Positions 20,303-29,319 of a DNA stretch of 64,000 bases are shown here, piece by piece. The notes under the pieces are model-generated. The model was given only the letters and a program-made list of their open reading frames with translations, searched no databases and was not told the DNA's origin. This DNA comes from Bacillus sp. EB600 (GTDB lineage: Bacteria; Bacillota; Bacilli; Bacillales; Cytobacillaceae): contig NZ_JAEVLT010000002.1 in assembly GCF_024494385.1 (NCBI RefSeq), forward strand, positions 1-64,000. The letters are read 5' to 3'. Numbering within the stretch: the first letter of the stretch is position 1; each line of letters begins with the position of its first letter. The position numbers and the translations under genes were made by a program.

Positions 20303-21331
20303 TTTCAAATGAAACAAAAACATTTCAATTAAAAGCGATTTATTCATCCCGCCTGTTTTCATCTGATAATCAGCCTCTGCGAGTTGCTTCATGATTGCAG
20401 CTAATTCCTCATCTGTAAACTTTCCAGCCTGCTGGACAGCCAATTTTACTCGGAAAGGGTGTGTTTTAAGGTAACCAGCGATTTGCTGCTGTCCATAGCC
20501 CCTTCGTGCCAGCTCTTTTACTTGGTAGATAAGCCGGAACTGTCCGGCAAGCACAGCCAGAATTTTAATCGGTTCCTCATTTTGCTTTATTAAGTCATAA
20601 TAAATTCTCAATGCTTCATCAAGTTTTCTCCCGACAACTTTATCTATTAGCGAAAATATATTTTGTTCTAGAGATTTTGCCACTAATTTCTCTACAATGC
20701 TTGTATCAACTATTTTGGTATCTGTTGCATATAGCGCTAATTTATCTATTTCGCTTGTGACCATGAATAGATTGTTCCCTACTAAAGTAATCAAAAGCTC
20801 GACCGCATCTGTTTTGATTTCGATTCCATTTTGTTTCGCTCTTTCTTTGATCCAGCCTTTTAATTCCTGCTCATTCAACTTTTTGGCTTCAACCGTCACT
20901 GCTGCTCTTTTTAATTCCTTCGTAATTTTTTTCCGTTCATCAAGTTTTTCATACGGAGCTGACAGGACGAGAACAGAAAATGGGGCTGGTTCTTTTAAAT
21001 ACAACTCTAATTTGGATAGATTATGTATTACCTTTTCCTTTGTTTTCTCAGCCGTTAAAAAGGCTGGATTATGTAAAAAAAGAACCTTTTTTTCACCTAT
21101 AAACGGAAAGGTCTCAGCATCTTCCAATGCAACTTCAATTGGTGTTTCCTCCAAATCATAAATAGAGAAATTAAAATCCTTTTCATCCTCATTTAAAATA
21201 TGATTAAGTAGCATCTGTTTCGTTTCATTAATTAAAAATGCCTCTTTTCCAAATAATAAATAAATGGGAGCGATTTGCTGCTGTTTTATTTGTTTCCATA
21301 TTTCTAATACCATTTTGTCCAGCACCTTCAA
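20300..21331 (-). CDS. holA: DNA polymerase III delta subunit
   Basis: A 343-residue clamp-loader delta subunit, which opens the sliding clamp. The N-terminal domain has YLLFGKEAFLINE in the Walker-like position without a functional P-loop, as expected for delta. A middle lid domain (TLVGNNLFMVTSEIDKLALY) and C-terminal collar domain follow. Matches B. subtilis YqeN in length and context, next to rpsT. The ATG at 21331 is at the normal position. Confidence 0.95.
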   Translation of the reverse strand: MKVLDKMVLEIWKQIKQQQIAPIYLLFGKEAFLINETKQMLLNHILNEDEKDFNFSIYDLEETPIEVALEDAETFPFIGEKKVLFLHNPAFLTAEKTKEKVIHNLSKLELYLKEPAPFSVLVLSAPYEKLDERKKITKELKRAAVTVEAKKLNEQELKGWIKERAKQNGIEIKTDAVELLITLVGNNLFMVTSEIDKLALYATDTKIVDTSIVEKLVAKSLEQNIFSLIDKVVGRKLDEALRIYYDLIKQNEEPIKILAVLAGQFRLIYQVKELARRGYGQQQIAGYLKTHPFRVKLAVQQAGKFTDEELAAIMKQLAEADYQMKTGGMNKSLLIEMFLFHLK

Positions 21332-21389
21332 TTTTTCAATTTACATTCCTATCGTAATGAAGGTTGGACAATAATACAAGCATAAAAGA

Positions 21390-21420
21390 GAATTAGCGCT
21401 TTTCGGATAGGCGCTAATTC
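21390..21420. other. perfect 10-bp hairpin upstream of holA
   Basis: GAATTAGCGC (21390-21399) and GCGCTAATTC (21411-21420) enclose an 11-nt loop. It lies in the 276-bp gap between divergently transcribed holA and yqzM. Only a weak T-rich run follows on the minus strand; role unknown. Confidence 0.45.
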
Positions 21421-21607
21421 CCAATCTATATTGAACGTCAGTACATTAGGCCCTAGAAACCTAAAGTGGCTGACGGAGTTCCTGTTTGTAATCTTAGTGT
21501 GGCATTCTATCTGTAAACTATTTGTGTAAACTCTTGTCAGTAAAGGAAGGGTAGATTTTTATTTTCAAATCCTTTATACTATAATGGAAATATAGGAGGG
21601 GTCGACT

Positions 21608-21742
21608 GTGAACGAATTTGAACAAAATGTCCAAAGTAAACGTAACGATGCTACTGATTCAGCCGTAGGTTTTTCCTGGTCATTTGGCTTTTTTGCAATT
21701 CTTTTTATTATTGCGACAGTCATTAAATTAATCGGATCCTGA
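21608..21742 (+). CDS. yqzM: YqzM family small membrane protein
   Basis: A 44-residue protein reading MNEFEQNVQSKRNDATDS followed by one transmembrane segment rich in Phe/Ile (FGFFAILFIIATVIKLIG). It matches the short YqzM family, uncharacterised and found in this position between holA and comEC in Bacillus. The GTG start at 21608 has AGGAGGGG 6 nt upstream, and a terminator follows. Plus-strand gene in a minus-strand neighbourhood. Confidence 0.9.
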   Translation: MNEFEQNVQSKRNDATDSAVGFSWSFGFFAILFIIATVIKLIGS

Positions 21743-21770
21743 CGTTTGCGTCTACATAATTTTGGGGGCG

Positions 21771-21796
21771 GACTGCATGCTAATGCAGTCTTTTTC
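21771..21796 (+). terminator. terminator of yqzM
   Basis: GACTGCAT (21771-21778), GCTA loop, ATGCAGTC (21783-21790) and five T. Confidence 0.85.
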
Positions 21797-21832
21797 TTGT
21801 TTGCTTATTTATGCTTTTGATTTTTTTGTATT

Positions 21833-24160
21833 CTATGGTAAAAAGGTGAAAAAGGTTCCTTTTCCATTAAAAAAATGATAAGTAATCTCTCCTTGTTTAT
21901 CTGTTCGGAAAATAGTCGAACCGGTTTTTGTTAATTTATCAAGTACCTCTTGATGGGGATGCCCAAACCGATTTTTTTCGCCTGCTGAAATAAGTGCAAC
22001 CTTAGGTTTAAAGCTGTTTAGAAACATTTCTGAACTTGAAGTTTTGCTGCCATGGTGGCCAACCTTCAAGACATCAATTAAAATGTTAGGATATTTCTTA
22101 ACAACCTCTTCCTCTCCCTCCTGATCCAAGTCTCCTCCAAAAAACCAATTAAGCCCGCCTATACCTGCTAGAACGACAATCGAGCCCCTATTTCTTTCAC
22201 CTTTAAAGTTTTTTTCAGGAGAAAGAATAACAAAACGGCTAGCCCCTCGTTCCCATTTGTTTCCGGCTGATACAAACACAACCTCGACCCCTCTTTCTTC
22301 TGCAGCATGAATAATTGATCTTTCAGTCTCTGATTGATCTACAACCTCCGGCATTAGAATTTGCTTAACCTTTAGTTCCTTCAAAATGGCAAATGTCCCC
22401 CCGATATGGTCAGTATCCCCATGTGTAAGAATCAATTTATCAATTCGGGTAACTCCTTTCCCTCTTAAAAAAGGAACAACCACATCTTCACCAGTCTCAA
22501 AGGTTTTAGCGCGCCTTTGCCATGGTTCTGCAGGAAATTGTAATGTACCGCCTGTATCAATAAGGTAATTTCCTTGTCCAAAAGGAAGATGAATGAGGAT
22601 GCTGTCGCCTTGTCCAACATCGATCATTAACACCTCTCCAAATGGATTCAGCAGATTCCAGCCTGTAGGCATGAATAATAAAATAAAACATAAAACGGCT
22701 ATGATGGTACCTTTCCTCTTTCGGCTTTTTTCTTCCCATAAAATAAAAATAGTAAAAAGTATGACCGTATCAATCACTAGAAAAGGAAGCCCTGGCCTGC
22801 CTGGAGTAAAGTCCGCAAATGAAAAACCACTGAATAAATGGGTAATGTTATTGGAATATTGAACAATTTTTGCAAACGTAGTCATTAATGGCATTGGGAC
22901 TGATCCAAATATGATTTGTAAAAAGAAGAGGAAATACACACCCGGGAGGAAAAGATAAGAATATAAAGGGATAAAAATCAAATTGATGAAAATGCTTAGC
23001 AATGAAACCCCAAAGAAATGGTATAACATAAAAGGAAGTGCTGATAATTGTGCGATTACAGTAGTTACCAACATGCGCGTAATATTGTTGTGATACTGCT
23101 GTAGGATGGATGGGCCCGATACAATGATGGCGGAGGTAACGGAAAAGGACAGCTGAAAACCAACATCAAATAAAACCATTGGATTCAGCAAAAGAAATAA
23201 AGTAAAGGCAATACTTAACGCATCGATGGGGAGCAGCTTCAACCTACTTTTCCACTTTATTGTGGCCATAACGAGGAAGATCGTTACCACAGCACGGACT
23301 ACAGAAGGAGACCCTCCCGTCAAAACAGCATATACCGGAAGAAATAGCAGAATAAAATTAGTCATATGCTCTCTTGTTACACCGAGACGAATTCCGAAAT
23401 AAAAAAGCATTCCAACTAAAAGGGCAACATGCAGACCAGATATTGCCAGCAAATGTGAAATCCCTGCCTTTTGGTAATTTGTAAGAAGCTCGGGGGTCAT
23501 TAAGCTGCGGTCACCATAAATTAGTGCGCTGGATAGTGCTGCTACCTCAGGAGGAAAATGCTCTTGAAGATAGTGAATGCCTTGGAAGCGCACTTGTTTA
23601 ATTAGGGTTATTACATTCAACTTTTTAATGGTGCAATTTTGTAGTGGCATTTTTTTACTTTCCAACAGCCAAAATACTGAATTTCTGTTTAAATACTTTC
23701 GATAATTAAAGGCATTTTCATTTTTTGCTTGCTTTGGCTCTTTTAGGGAACCAGTTACCCTACACATTTGTCCATAAAAGTTGCTAGTTTCCAGTAACCT
23801 TTTTTCCTTTTCTGATTCTATCTTATATCGTAAAAGAAAATTTTCGTGGGTTTTTATGTCTTGAGCTTTAATTTGAAGTAGATCTCCATCAATAATCGGA
23901 TCCTCGATATATTCGAGATAAAAGAGGGTTAAAGTTATTGGGGTTTTTGTTTTATTATGGGTTAGTGCGAGTTGCGAAGTCAAAAGGGACAGAAGAAAAA
24001 TACTTACAAGAAATAGTAATTCAAAGCTGGTAAACCGTTTATATTTGACTAAGATAAAAATATAAACAAGCGCTAGAAAGAAAAAAAGCAAAAGTGATTG
24101 CAAAGAACATAGAACACCAAATAGAGAAGCAATACCAATATAAACTAATCTTCCATTCAT
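21833..24160 (-). CDS. comEC: DNA uptake channel/nuclease ComEC
   Basis: A 775-residue polytopic competence protein that carries single-stranded DNA across the membrane. An N-terminal membrane/OB part (DUF4131), the Competence helix bundle (about 200-480, with YGDRSLMTPELLTNY and ISGLHVALLVG) and a C-terminal metallo-beta-lactamase domain (motif THGDTDHIGG) appear in order. The frame extends 29 codons further upstream, but those codons lie in an interspersed repeat; the ATG at 24160, with GGAG 10 nt upstream, is the real start. The repeat separates it from comEB, which in B. subtilis abuts comEC. Confidence 0.95.
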   Translation of the reverse strand: MNGRLVYIGIASLFGVLCSLQSLLLFFFLALVYIFILVKYKRFTSFELLFLVSIFLLSLLTSQLALTHNKTKTPITLTLFYLEYIEDPIIDGDLLQIKAQDIKTHENFLLRYKIESEKEKRLLETSNFYGQMCRVTGSLKEPKQAKNENAFNYRKYLNRNSVFWLLESKKMPLQNCTIKKLNVITLIKQVRFQGIHYLQEHFPPEVAALSSALIYGDRSLMTPELLTNYQKAGISHLLAISGLHVALLVGMLFYFGIRLGVTREHMTNFILLFLPVYAVLTGGSPSVVRAVVTIFLVMATIKWKSRLKLLPIDALSIAFTLFLLLNPMVLFDVGFQLSFSVTSAIIVSGPSILQQYHNNITRMLVTTVIAQLSALPFMLYHFFGVSLLSIFINLIFIPLYSYLFLPGVYFLFFLQIIFGSVPMPLMTTFAKIVQYSNNITHLFSGFSFADFTPGRPGLPFLVIDTVILFTIFILWEEKSRKRKGTIIAVLCFILLFMPTGWNLLNPFGEVLMIDVGQGDSILIHLPFGQGNYLIDTGGTLQFPAEPWQRRAKTFETGEDVVVPFLRGKGVTRIDKLILTHGDTDHIGGTFAILKELKVKQILMPEVVDQSETERSIIHAAEERGVEVVFVSAGNKWERGASRFVILSPEKNFKGERNRGSIVVLAGIGGLNWFFGGDLDQEGEEEVVKKYPNILIDVLKVGHHGSKTSSSEMFLNSFKPKVALISAGEKNRFGHPHQEVLDKLTKTGSTIFRTDKQGEITYHFFNGKGTFFTFLP

Positions 24161-24201
24161 ATTTTCTATTCTCCATGTAGAATGAATGTAAGGCAGACTC
24201 C

Positions 24202-24463
24202 TAGAAAAGCGGAAGCGCCCGTTTAGCGCACGACAGGACTGGAACACCGACTGAGATAAGGTGAAACTTCAATCAGCGAGTGCTTTTCTCGCTGATTGTT
24301 AGTTGAGCCAACCGGGTTTTTACGGGCAGTTGAGAATCTACTGCCCGTTAATACGCGGCAAAGGAAACACGAAGCGCGTTAGCGCATTCGTGCTTGACTT
24401 ATCGTAGGGAGGTGGGCGAAGTCCACTAGCTCGCTGGGCGCTAGAGCTAGACAGTTCTCTAAG
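24202..24463 (+). repeat. interspersed repeat, long form with nested cassette (copy C)
   Basis: Begins TAGAAAAGCGGAAGCGCCCG and ends GGCGCTAGAGCTAGACAGTT. It aligns with copy F (56043-56199) along its length, apart from an extra block of about 100 bp (24259-24360) that holds two perfect hairpins (arms 24271-24280/24288-24297 and 24322-24330/24340-24348). No coding potential. It lies between comEB and comEC. Confidence 0.85.
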
Positions 24464-24509
24464 TTCAAAATTTTATACTTCCTTTTTTTGAATAAGAGGA
24501 GTCACACCC

Positions 24510-24971
24510 TCAATGGTTAATTTTTCGAAAATCAATCAATTGGTCTTTTAATTCAACATGTTCAACTCTTACATCGGCCTGTTCGAAAAGCTCGATTGCA
24601 TATGGATGATTTTTGTAATCTACTGCATAATAGACCCTTTTAATCCCCGCTTGTATGAGCGCTTTGCAGCATTGGAGACACGGAAAATGGGTTACGTAAA
24701 TCTCAGCTCCTGCAGTTGGAACACCGAACTTCGCACATTGTAAAAGTGCGTTCATTTCAGCGTGAATGGTCCGAACGCAATGGTTGTCAATGACATAACA
24801 CCCTTTATCAATACAATGGTCTCCCCCGGCAATCGATCCATTATATCCTCCTGCAATGATCCGTTTATCCCGGACAATGGTGGCACCAACCATTAGTCTC
24901 GTACATGTGCTTCTTAATGCCAGCAAATGGCTTTGTGCCATAAAATACTGATCCCATGAAATTCTATCCAC
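24510..24971 (-). CDS. comEB: ComEB, dCMP deaminase family
   Basis: A 153-residue zinc-dependent cytidine/deoxycytidylate deaminase. The zinc site is HAEMNAL with PCLQCC. It is encoded in the late-competence operon, although its activity appears dispensable for DNA uptake in B. subtilis. Start taken at GTG 24971 (GGAG 8 nt upstream, product beginning as in B. subtilis with xDRISW); the GTG three codons earlier has no spacing for that site. The C-terminus is about 35 residues shorter than in B. subtilis, ending FRKINH, while the catalytic core is complete. Confidence 0.93.
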   Translation of the reverse strand: MDRISWDQYFMAQSHLLALRSTCTRLMVGATIVRDKRIIAGGYNGSIAGGDHCIDKGCYVIDNHCVRTIHAEMNALLQCAKFGVPTAGAEIYVTHFPCLQCCKALIQAGIKRVYYAVDYKNHPYAIELFEQADVRVEHVELKDQLIDFRKINH

Positions 24972-25057
24972 TGTCCACACTCCCTTAAATATCGATCGTT
25001 ATCCTCTATTAGTTTACTTTTAAAAGATTGAAGGGGTCAAATGAAAGTTATTCACTA

Positions 25058-25735
25058 TTAAATGGAAATTGATTCCTTTAATTTTTCAAATGTTTTATCT
25101 CCAATCCCACTAATTTTTTTCAAATCCTCAACCGCTTTGAATGGACCATTTTCCTGACGATATTGGATGATAGCTGCTGCTTTCGCCGGTCCAATCCCAG
25201 GTATGTTTTGCAATTCATTTTCATCTGCCTTATTGATATTGATTTTCCCAGTACTTTTTCCCGCACTATTTGTCGTGCCGGATGGAACAGAGTCTATAAC
25301 AGGTGAGCTGCTATTTGCTTCACCTTTTGCGGGAATATAGATAACCATTTCATCTTGGACATGTGCAGAAAAATTAACTTGGCTTTGGTCTGCTTTGTCG
25401 GTAAGTCCCCCCGCTCTCTGGATTATATCAAATACTCGTTCCATTTGATTTGAATGATAAATCCCCGGCTGTTTTATTTCTCCTTTCACATCCACAATAA
25501 CAGTCTCATCTTTTTCAGGTTGTTTTGTTTGATCCTTTTGATCTTTTACTGCATCAACTGAAGCCGGATTGTCTTTCTTATCACTCGAAGCAACGTTTTT
25601 CCCTATACCCGTCAATTGTTGTTCTGTGGAAGCTTGGGGTTGATATAGATAAAAATAATAAAGACTGCCTAAAACTAACAGTACTCCTGCGCCCAGAAAA
25701 ATCTTATGTTCTGCTAACCATTCCTTCACATACAA
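25058..25735 (-). CDS. comEA: DNA receptor ComEA
   Basis: A 225-residue membrane-anchored DNA-binding protein of the uptake machinery. One N-terminal membrane anchor (about 13-31) is followed by a charged, flexible stretch, an SLBB-type domain (VDVKGEIKQPGIY onward) and a C-terminal double helix-hairpin-helix (ININKADENELQNIPGIGPAKAAAIIQY) that binds double-stranded DNA. It precedes comEB on the same strand and is divergent from comER. Confidence 0.96.
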   Translation of the reverse strand: MYVKEWLAEHKIFLGAGVLLVLGSLYYFYLYQPQASTEQQLTGIGKNVASSDKKDNPASVDAVKDQKDQTKQPEKDETVIVDVKGEIKQPGIYHSNQMERVFDIIQRAGGLTDKADQSQVNFSAHVQDEMVIYIPAKGEANSSSPVIDSVPSGTTNSAGKSTGKININKADENELQNIPGIGPAKAAAIIQYRQENGPFKAVEDLKKISGIGDKTFEKLKESISI

Positions 25736-25814
25736 TCATCCTTTCATAGGTATAATTCAATATCGATTTTCATATGGTTATAAAAGAATCTTTCGTTTAA
25801 GGAGGGTTGGAATT

Positions 25815-26630
25815 ATGAATATAGGTATCATTGGTACTGGAAATATGGGAAGAATTTTAGTGGAGGCCTTCATAGACGGAAAAGCGGTATCCCCTACATC
25901 ATTAATGATTACAAATAGGTCAAAATCAAAAGCATTAATGCTTAAAAATAAATATAAGGGAATTAAGGTGGGAAGGAGTGCAGGGGATGTCGCTGCTGAG
26001 TCTGATTTAGTATTTGTGTGCGTAAAACCGCTTGATGTCTTTCCAATTTTACAAGAAATATGCCCATTCCTTACTAAAGAAAAGTGTCTGATTTCGATTA
26101 CTAGTCCAATTAGTACAGAACAATTAGAAAAAAACGTCGAATGTTCAGTTGCAAGGGTGATTCCGAGTATTACAAATCGAGCTTTATCAGGAGTGTCCCT
26201 TTTAACTTATGGAAATCAATGTAACCCAGTTTGGAAGGTATATGTTCAGCAGTTATTTGCAAAAATCTCGGTTCCAGTTGAAATCGAGGAAAAAGTAACG
26301 CGGGTTGCTTCAGATATTGTAAGTTGTGGTCCTGCTTTTTTTAGTTATTTGATACAACGATTTATTCAAGCTGCAGTAAGGGAAACCGGAATTGAGGAAA
26401 GAGTGGCAACAAAGCTGGCAAGTGAGATGATTGTTGGCTTGGGTGATCTTTTAAAGCAAGGACATTATACATTGCCGACATTATTGGATAAAGTCTGTGT
26501 AAAGGGCGGTATAACAGGCGTTGGGATAAATATAATGGAAGAAGAGTTAGGAGATGTTTTTGAACATGTCTTCCAAGCCACACACGAGAAGTTTAAGGAA
26601 GATCTTGAAAAGGTAAAATTGCAGCTTTAA
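25815..26630 (+). CDS. comER: ComER, ProC-like NAD(P)-binding protein
   Basis: A 271-residue protein of the pyrroline-5-carboxylate reductase family. The Rossmann motif is GIIGTGNMGRIL and the reductase C-terminal domain has GPAFFSYLIQ and VCVKGGITGVG. In Bacillus comER overlaps the comE control region divergently and has been linked to biofilm and sporulation rather than proline synthesis. GGAGGG precedes the ATG. Full length compared with B. subtilis. Confidence 0.93.
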   Translation: MNIGIIGTGNMGRILVEAFIDGKAVSPTSLMITNRSKSKALMLKNKYKGIKVGRSAGDVAAESDLVFVCVKPLDVFPILQEICPFLTKEKCLISITSPISTEQLEKNVECSVARVIPSITNRALSGVSLLTYGNQCNPVWKVYVQQLFAKISVPVEIEEKVTRVASDIVSCGPAFFSYLIQRFIQAAVRETGIEERVATKLASEMIVGLGDLLKQGHYTLPTLLDKVCVKGGITGVGINIMEEELGDVFEHVFQATHEKFKEDLEKVKLQL

Positions 26631-26710
26631 AACAATTAATTCTCTATGAAGACTAGAAATTCCTGCTTGTTCATGAATTTTTTTATAAAAAAAATAGCTA
26701 GCCTGCTTTA

Positions 26711-26755
26711 CCACGAAAAATCAAAAGTATTTTGTGACTTGTTGATTTTTCGTGG
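26711..26755. other. 14-bp perfect hairpin between comER and yqeM
   Basis: CCACGAAAAATCAA (26711-26724) and TTGATTTTTCGTGG (26742-26755) enclose 17 nt, between convergent genes. No clear T-run follows on either side, though the stem itself is A/T rich at its inner part. Confidence 0.55.
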
Positions 26756-26769
26756 GAGCCTTTATCTGA

Positions 26770-27516
26770 CTACTTTTTTCGTGCCATAAAAAAATTTCTT
26801 TCTGAATCTGACCGTGGTGGTTTTTCCTCAAAATCAGCAGTAATTTCTAGGATCTCAAACCCAGTCTCCTCCAACCACAGTGAATATTGATCAATTGAAA
26901 ATGTCCGCTGTTCATGAAACTCATCAATACGATTGTATTTTCCATCACGTTCATCCAGTACAAAAAAGCTCAACTCATGTTCAACGCTGTTTGGATGCTC
27001 CCCGGGAAAACTATCCCAGATATAGGCTACATGCTCATCGTTTAACGTAAAGGTATGATCAATAAATTGCTCGGTTATTTTAAAAATGGAGTGTACATCA
27101 AAAAAGAGGATACCATCTTTTCGCAAATTTAGTGCAGCTTTTAAAAAAGTATTTACTACCTTTTCTTCTGTCTGTAAATAGTTTAACGAATCGCAAAAGA
27201 TCCCAATCATATCAAAAGACCCCAAACCTTCCAATTCTGCCATATCCTGCTCAAAAAAAGGAATTCTAAGTCCTAGCTCTTCTGCTTTTGCTCTGGCAAC
27301 TGAGAGCATATCCGACGATAAATCTACCCCCGTAACATCAAACCCCCGCTTGGCAAATCGAACAGAGAGCTCCCCTGTTCCACAAGCCAAATCAAGCAAT
27401 GACTTCCCCTTGAAATCATATTGATGTAAGCGTTCCACAACAAAGTTTACCCACTTATCATACGGAGCATCCTGCATCAATTCATCGTAAAGATAAGCAA
27501 ATTGTTCATAACTCAT
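26770..27516 (-). CDS. yqeM: class I SAM-dependent methyltransferase YqeM
   Basis: A 248-residue methyltransferase with motif I LLDLACGTGELS and the acidic loop VTGVDLSSDML. The substrate is unknown; its constant place after rsfS suggests a link with translation or nucleotide metabolism, which is inference. It overlaps the rsfS stop by 4 bp and is the last gene of the yqeG-yqeM operon. Confidence 0.92.
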   Translation of the reverse strand: MSYEQFAYLYDELMQDAPYDKWVNFVVERLHQYDFKGKSLLDLACGTGELSVRFAKRGFDVTGVDLSSDMLSVARAKAEELGLRIPFFEQDMAELEGLGSFDMIGIFCDSLNYLQTEEKVVNTFLKAALNLRKDGILFFDVHSIFKITEQFIDHTFTLNDEHVAYIWDSFPGEHPNSVEHELSFFVLDERDGKYNRIDEFHEQRTFSIDQYSLWLEETGFEILEITADFEEKPPRSDSERNFFMARKK

Positions 27517-27869
27517 GGATTAATCACACTGCGAATATCTTCTAAAGGAGCATCACCCCATAGACGCTCAAGGTTATAATAAGTCCTTTCATCACGAAGG
27601 AACACATGAACGACAACATCTCCAAGATCAAGCAGCACCCATCTTGCTTCATCAAAGCCTTCGATTCTTTTCACAGTAAATTGGCTTTCTTCGGTCTTTT
27701 CTTTTATCTCTCTTGCAATTGCTTGAACTTGTTTATCCGAGTTTCCATGACAAATAATGAAATAATCCGCAATAAGCGAAATCCCTTTCATATTTAGGGC
27801 GACAATATCCTCAGCCCGTTTATCATCTGCAGCCTTTACTGCTATGTTTAGTAGATCACGATTGTCCAT
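27513..27869 (-). CDS. rsfS: ribosome silencing factor RsfS
   Basis: A 118-residue RsfS/YbeB/Iojap protein. It binds ribosomal protein L14 and blocks subunit joining when nutrients are short. Typical stretches are DYFIICHGNSDKQVQAIAREI and WVLLDLGDVVVHVFLRDERTYYNLERLWGDA. It follows yqeK by 4 bp and overlaps yqeM. Confidence 0.97.
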   Translation of the reverse strand: MDNRDLLNIAVKAADDKRAEDIVALNMKGISLIADYFIICHGNSDKQVQAIAREIKEKTEESQFTVKRIEGFDEARWVLLDLGDVVVHVFLRDERTYYNLERLWGDAPLEDIRSVINP

Positions 27870-27873
27870 TCAA

Positions 27874-28440
27874 TCAATCCTCCTTGTTCATTATGAGATC
27901 ATTGTAGGTATGAAAAGTATCAGGATATATGGCTTGATTTTTTTTCATTAAAAATATGATTGTATTTTGAACTGCCTTTATTAAGGCTGTATTTAAATTT
28001 AATTTGGCCAGTTCTCTAACCTCTTCCACTCCTGGAAAGTGGCGCCCCGGCTCAATATAGTCCGCTAAATAGATGACTTTTTCAAGTGTTGTCATTCCCG
28101 TTCTTCCGGATGTATGATAACGGACCGCTCCCAGAACCTCTTGGTCCGTAATTCCTGCTTCATGCTCTGCTAAATATGCTCCAACAGGAGCATGCCATAA
28201 TTCCATATTAAACTCAAGTAATTCTTTTGGCATTCCTTGAGTAATAATTATTTCTCTCATTTCATCCTTTGGACGAAATTTTGCATAATCATGAAAAATA
28301 GCAGCAAGTTCTGCTTTTTTTTCATCCACACCATATTGCTTTGCCAAAGTAATGGCAGTATCTGTCACACCCAATGTATGTTGATACCGGTGTTCCGTCA
28401 ATTGGTTCTTAACGATCGTTAAGGCTTGTTCACGTTCCAT
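27874..28440 (-). CDS. yqeK: HD-domain nucleotide hydrolase YqeK
   Basis: A 188-residue HD-domain phosphohydrolase. The motif HRYQHTLGV and the metal ligands in IFHDYAK (His50, Asp51) are present, with HAPVGAYLA and RYHTSGR following. The family hydrolyses diadenosine tetraphosphate symmetrically to ADP. It overlaps nadD by 11 bp, consistent with translational coupling in the nicotinate/tetraphosphate cluster. Confidence 0.94.
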   Translation of the reverse strand: MEREQALTIVKNQLTEHRYQHTLGVTDTAITLAKQYGVDEKKAELAAIFHDYAKFRPKDEMREIIITQGMPKELLEFNMELWHAPVGAYLAEHEAGITDQEVLGAVRYHTSGRTGMTTLEKVIYLADYIEPGRHFPGVEEVRELAKLNLNTALIKAVQNTIIFLMKKNQAIYPDTFHTYNDLIMNKED

Positions 28441-28999
28441 ATAAGTGGTTCTCCTCGATATATTGAATAACCGAATCCGGCAATAAGTAACGGACTGGTT
28501 TCCCCTTTTTTAGTCTTTCACGGATGATGCTTGATGAAACCTCCATTGCTGGAACGTCCACATAAATAATGGGAAAGATCGTATCATGATTATATTCAGG
28601 CCTCTCAACGCCAACGAACTGAACTAACTGGACTAATTCGTCAATTTTATACCATTTAGGCAAATATTCAATCATATCTGCTCCAATAATAAAGAAAAAT
28701 TGATGGTTTTTATAATTTGCCCTGATAATTTTCATTGTATCAACCGTAAAAGAGGGACCGTTCCGTTCCAATTCAATCGTTTGTATTCGAAATTGATGGT
28801 TTCCTTCAATTGCCAGCTTTAGCATTTCCAAACGATCTTCATTTGTGATCGATTTCGATTTCTGCTTATGAGGGGGTTCCTGGTTGGGCATAAACCATAT
28901 TTCATCAAGATCTAGGGCTGAAAGAACCTCATTTGCAATTAGAAGATGACCATGGTGGGGCGGGTCAAAAGTTCCTCCCAAAATCCCTATTTTTTTCAT
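28430..28999 (-). CDS. nadD: nicotinate-nucleotide adenylyltransferase NadD
   Basis: A 189-residue nucleotidyltransferase that makes deamido-NAD from nicotinate mononucleotide and [18 protein letters not shown] carries the HxGH-type motif and [14 protein letters not shown] the ISSTxxR-type motif. Full length. It follows yhbY by 26 bp in the conserved order. Confidence 0.97.
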   Translation of the reverse strand: MKKIGILGGTFDPPHHGHLLIANEVLSALDLDEIWFMPNQEPPHKQKSKSITNEDRLEMLKLAIEGNHQFRIQTIELERNGPSFTVDTMKIIRANYKNHQFFFIIGADMIEYLPKWYKIDELVQLVQFVGVERPEYNHDTIFPIIYVDVPAMEVSSSIIRERLKKGKPVRYLLPDSVIQYIEENHLYGT

Positions 29000-29025
29000 G
29001 ATGACATGGGCCCTCCTTTTTGTTC

Positions 29026-29319
29026 CTATTGGGGAAGCGTTAATTGTTTATGTTCAACAGACTCTTTGTAAAGAATAATTGTATTTCCAATAATTTGAAC
29101 AAGTTCAGCTCCTGTTCCTCCTGTCAACTGCTCTGCAACAGCTGTTTTATCTACCTCACAGTTTTGCAGAACACTAACTTTGAAAAGCTCCCTTGCTTCT
29201 AACGCATCTGAAATTTGTTTGATCATATTTTCGTTTACTCCACCTTTCCCTACTTGAAAAATAGGGTCCAAGTGGTGTGCTTTTGACCTTAAAAAACTTT
29301 TTTGTTTACCAGTTAACAT
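29026..29319 (-). CDS. yhbY: YhbY/YqeI CRM-domain RNA-binding protein
   Basis: A 97-residue single CRM-domain protein associated with pre-50S ribosome maturation. The signature [21 protein letters not shown] and the [15 protein letters not shown] end match the family. The ATG at 29319 has GGAGG 8 nt upstream and gives the family start [13 protein letters not shown]; the longer frame begins at a TTG inside that site. It overlaps the end of aroE by 14 bp. Confidence 0.96.
   Translation of the reverse strand: MLTGKQKSFLRSKAHHLDPIFQVGKGGVNENMIKQISDALEARELFKVSVLQNCEVDKTAVAEQLTGGTGAELVQIIGNTIILYKESVEHKQLTLPQ

Noticed and set aside
24161..24247. 29-codon N-terminal extension of ComEC
   Set aside because: The codons lie largely in the interspersed repeat, lack family similarity, and ATG 24160 has a proper ribosome binding site.
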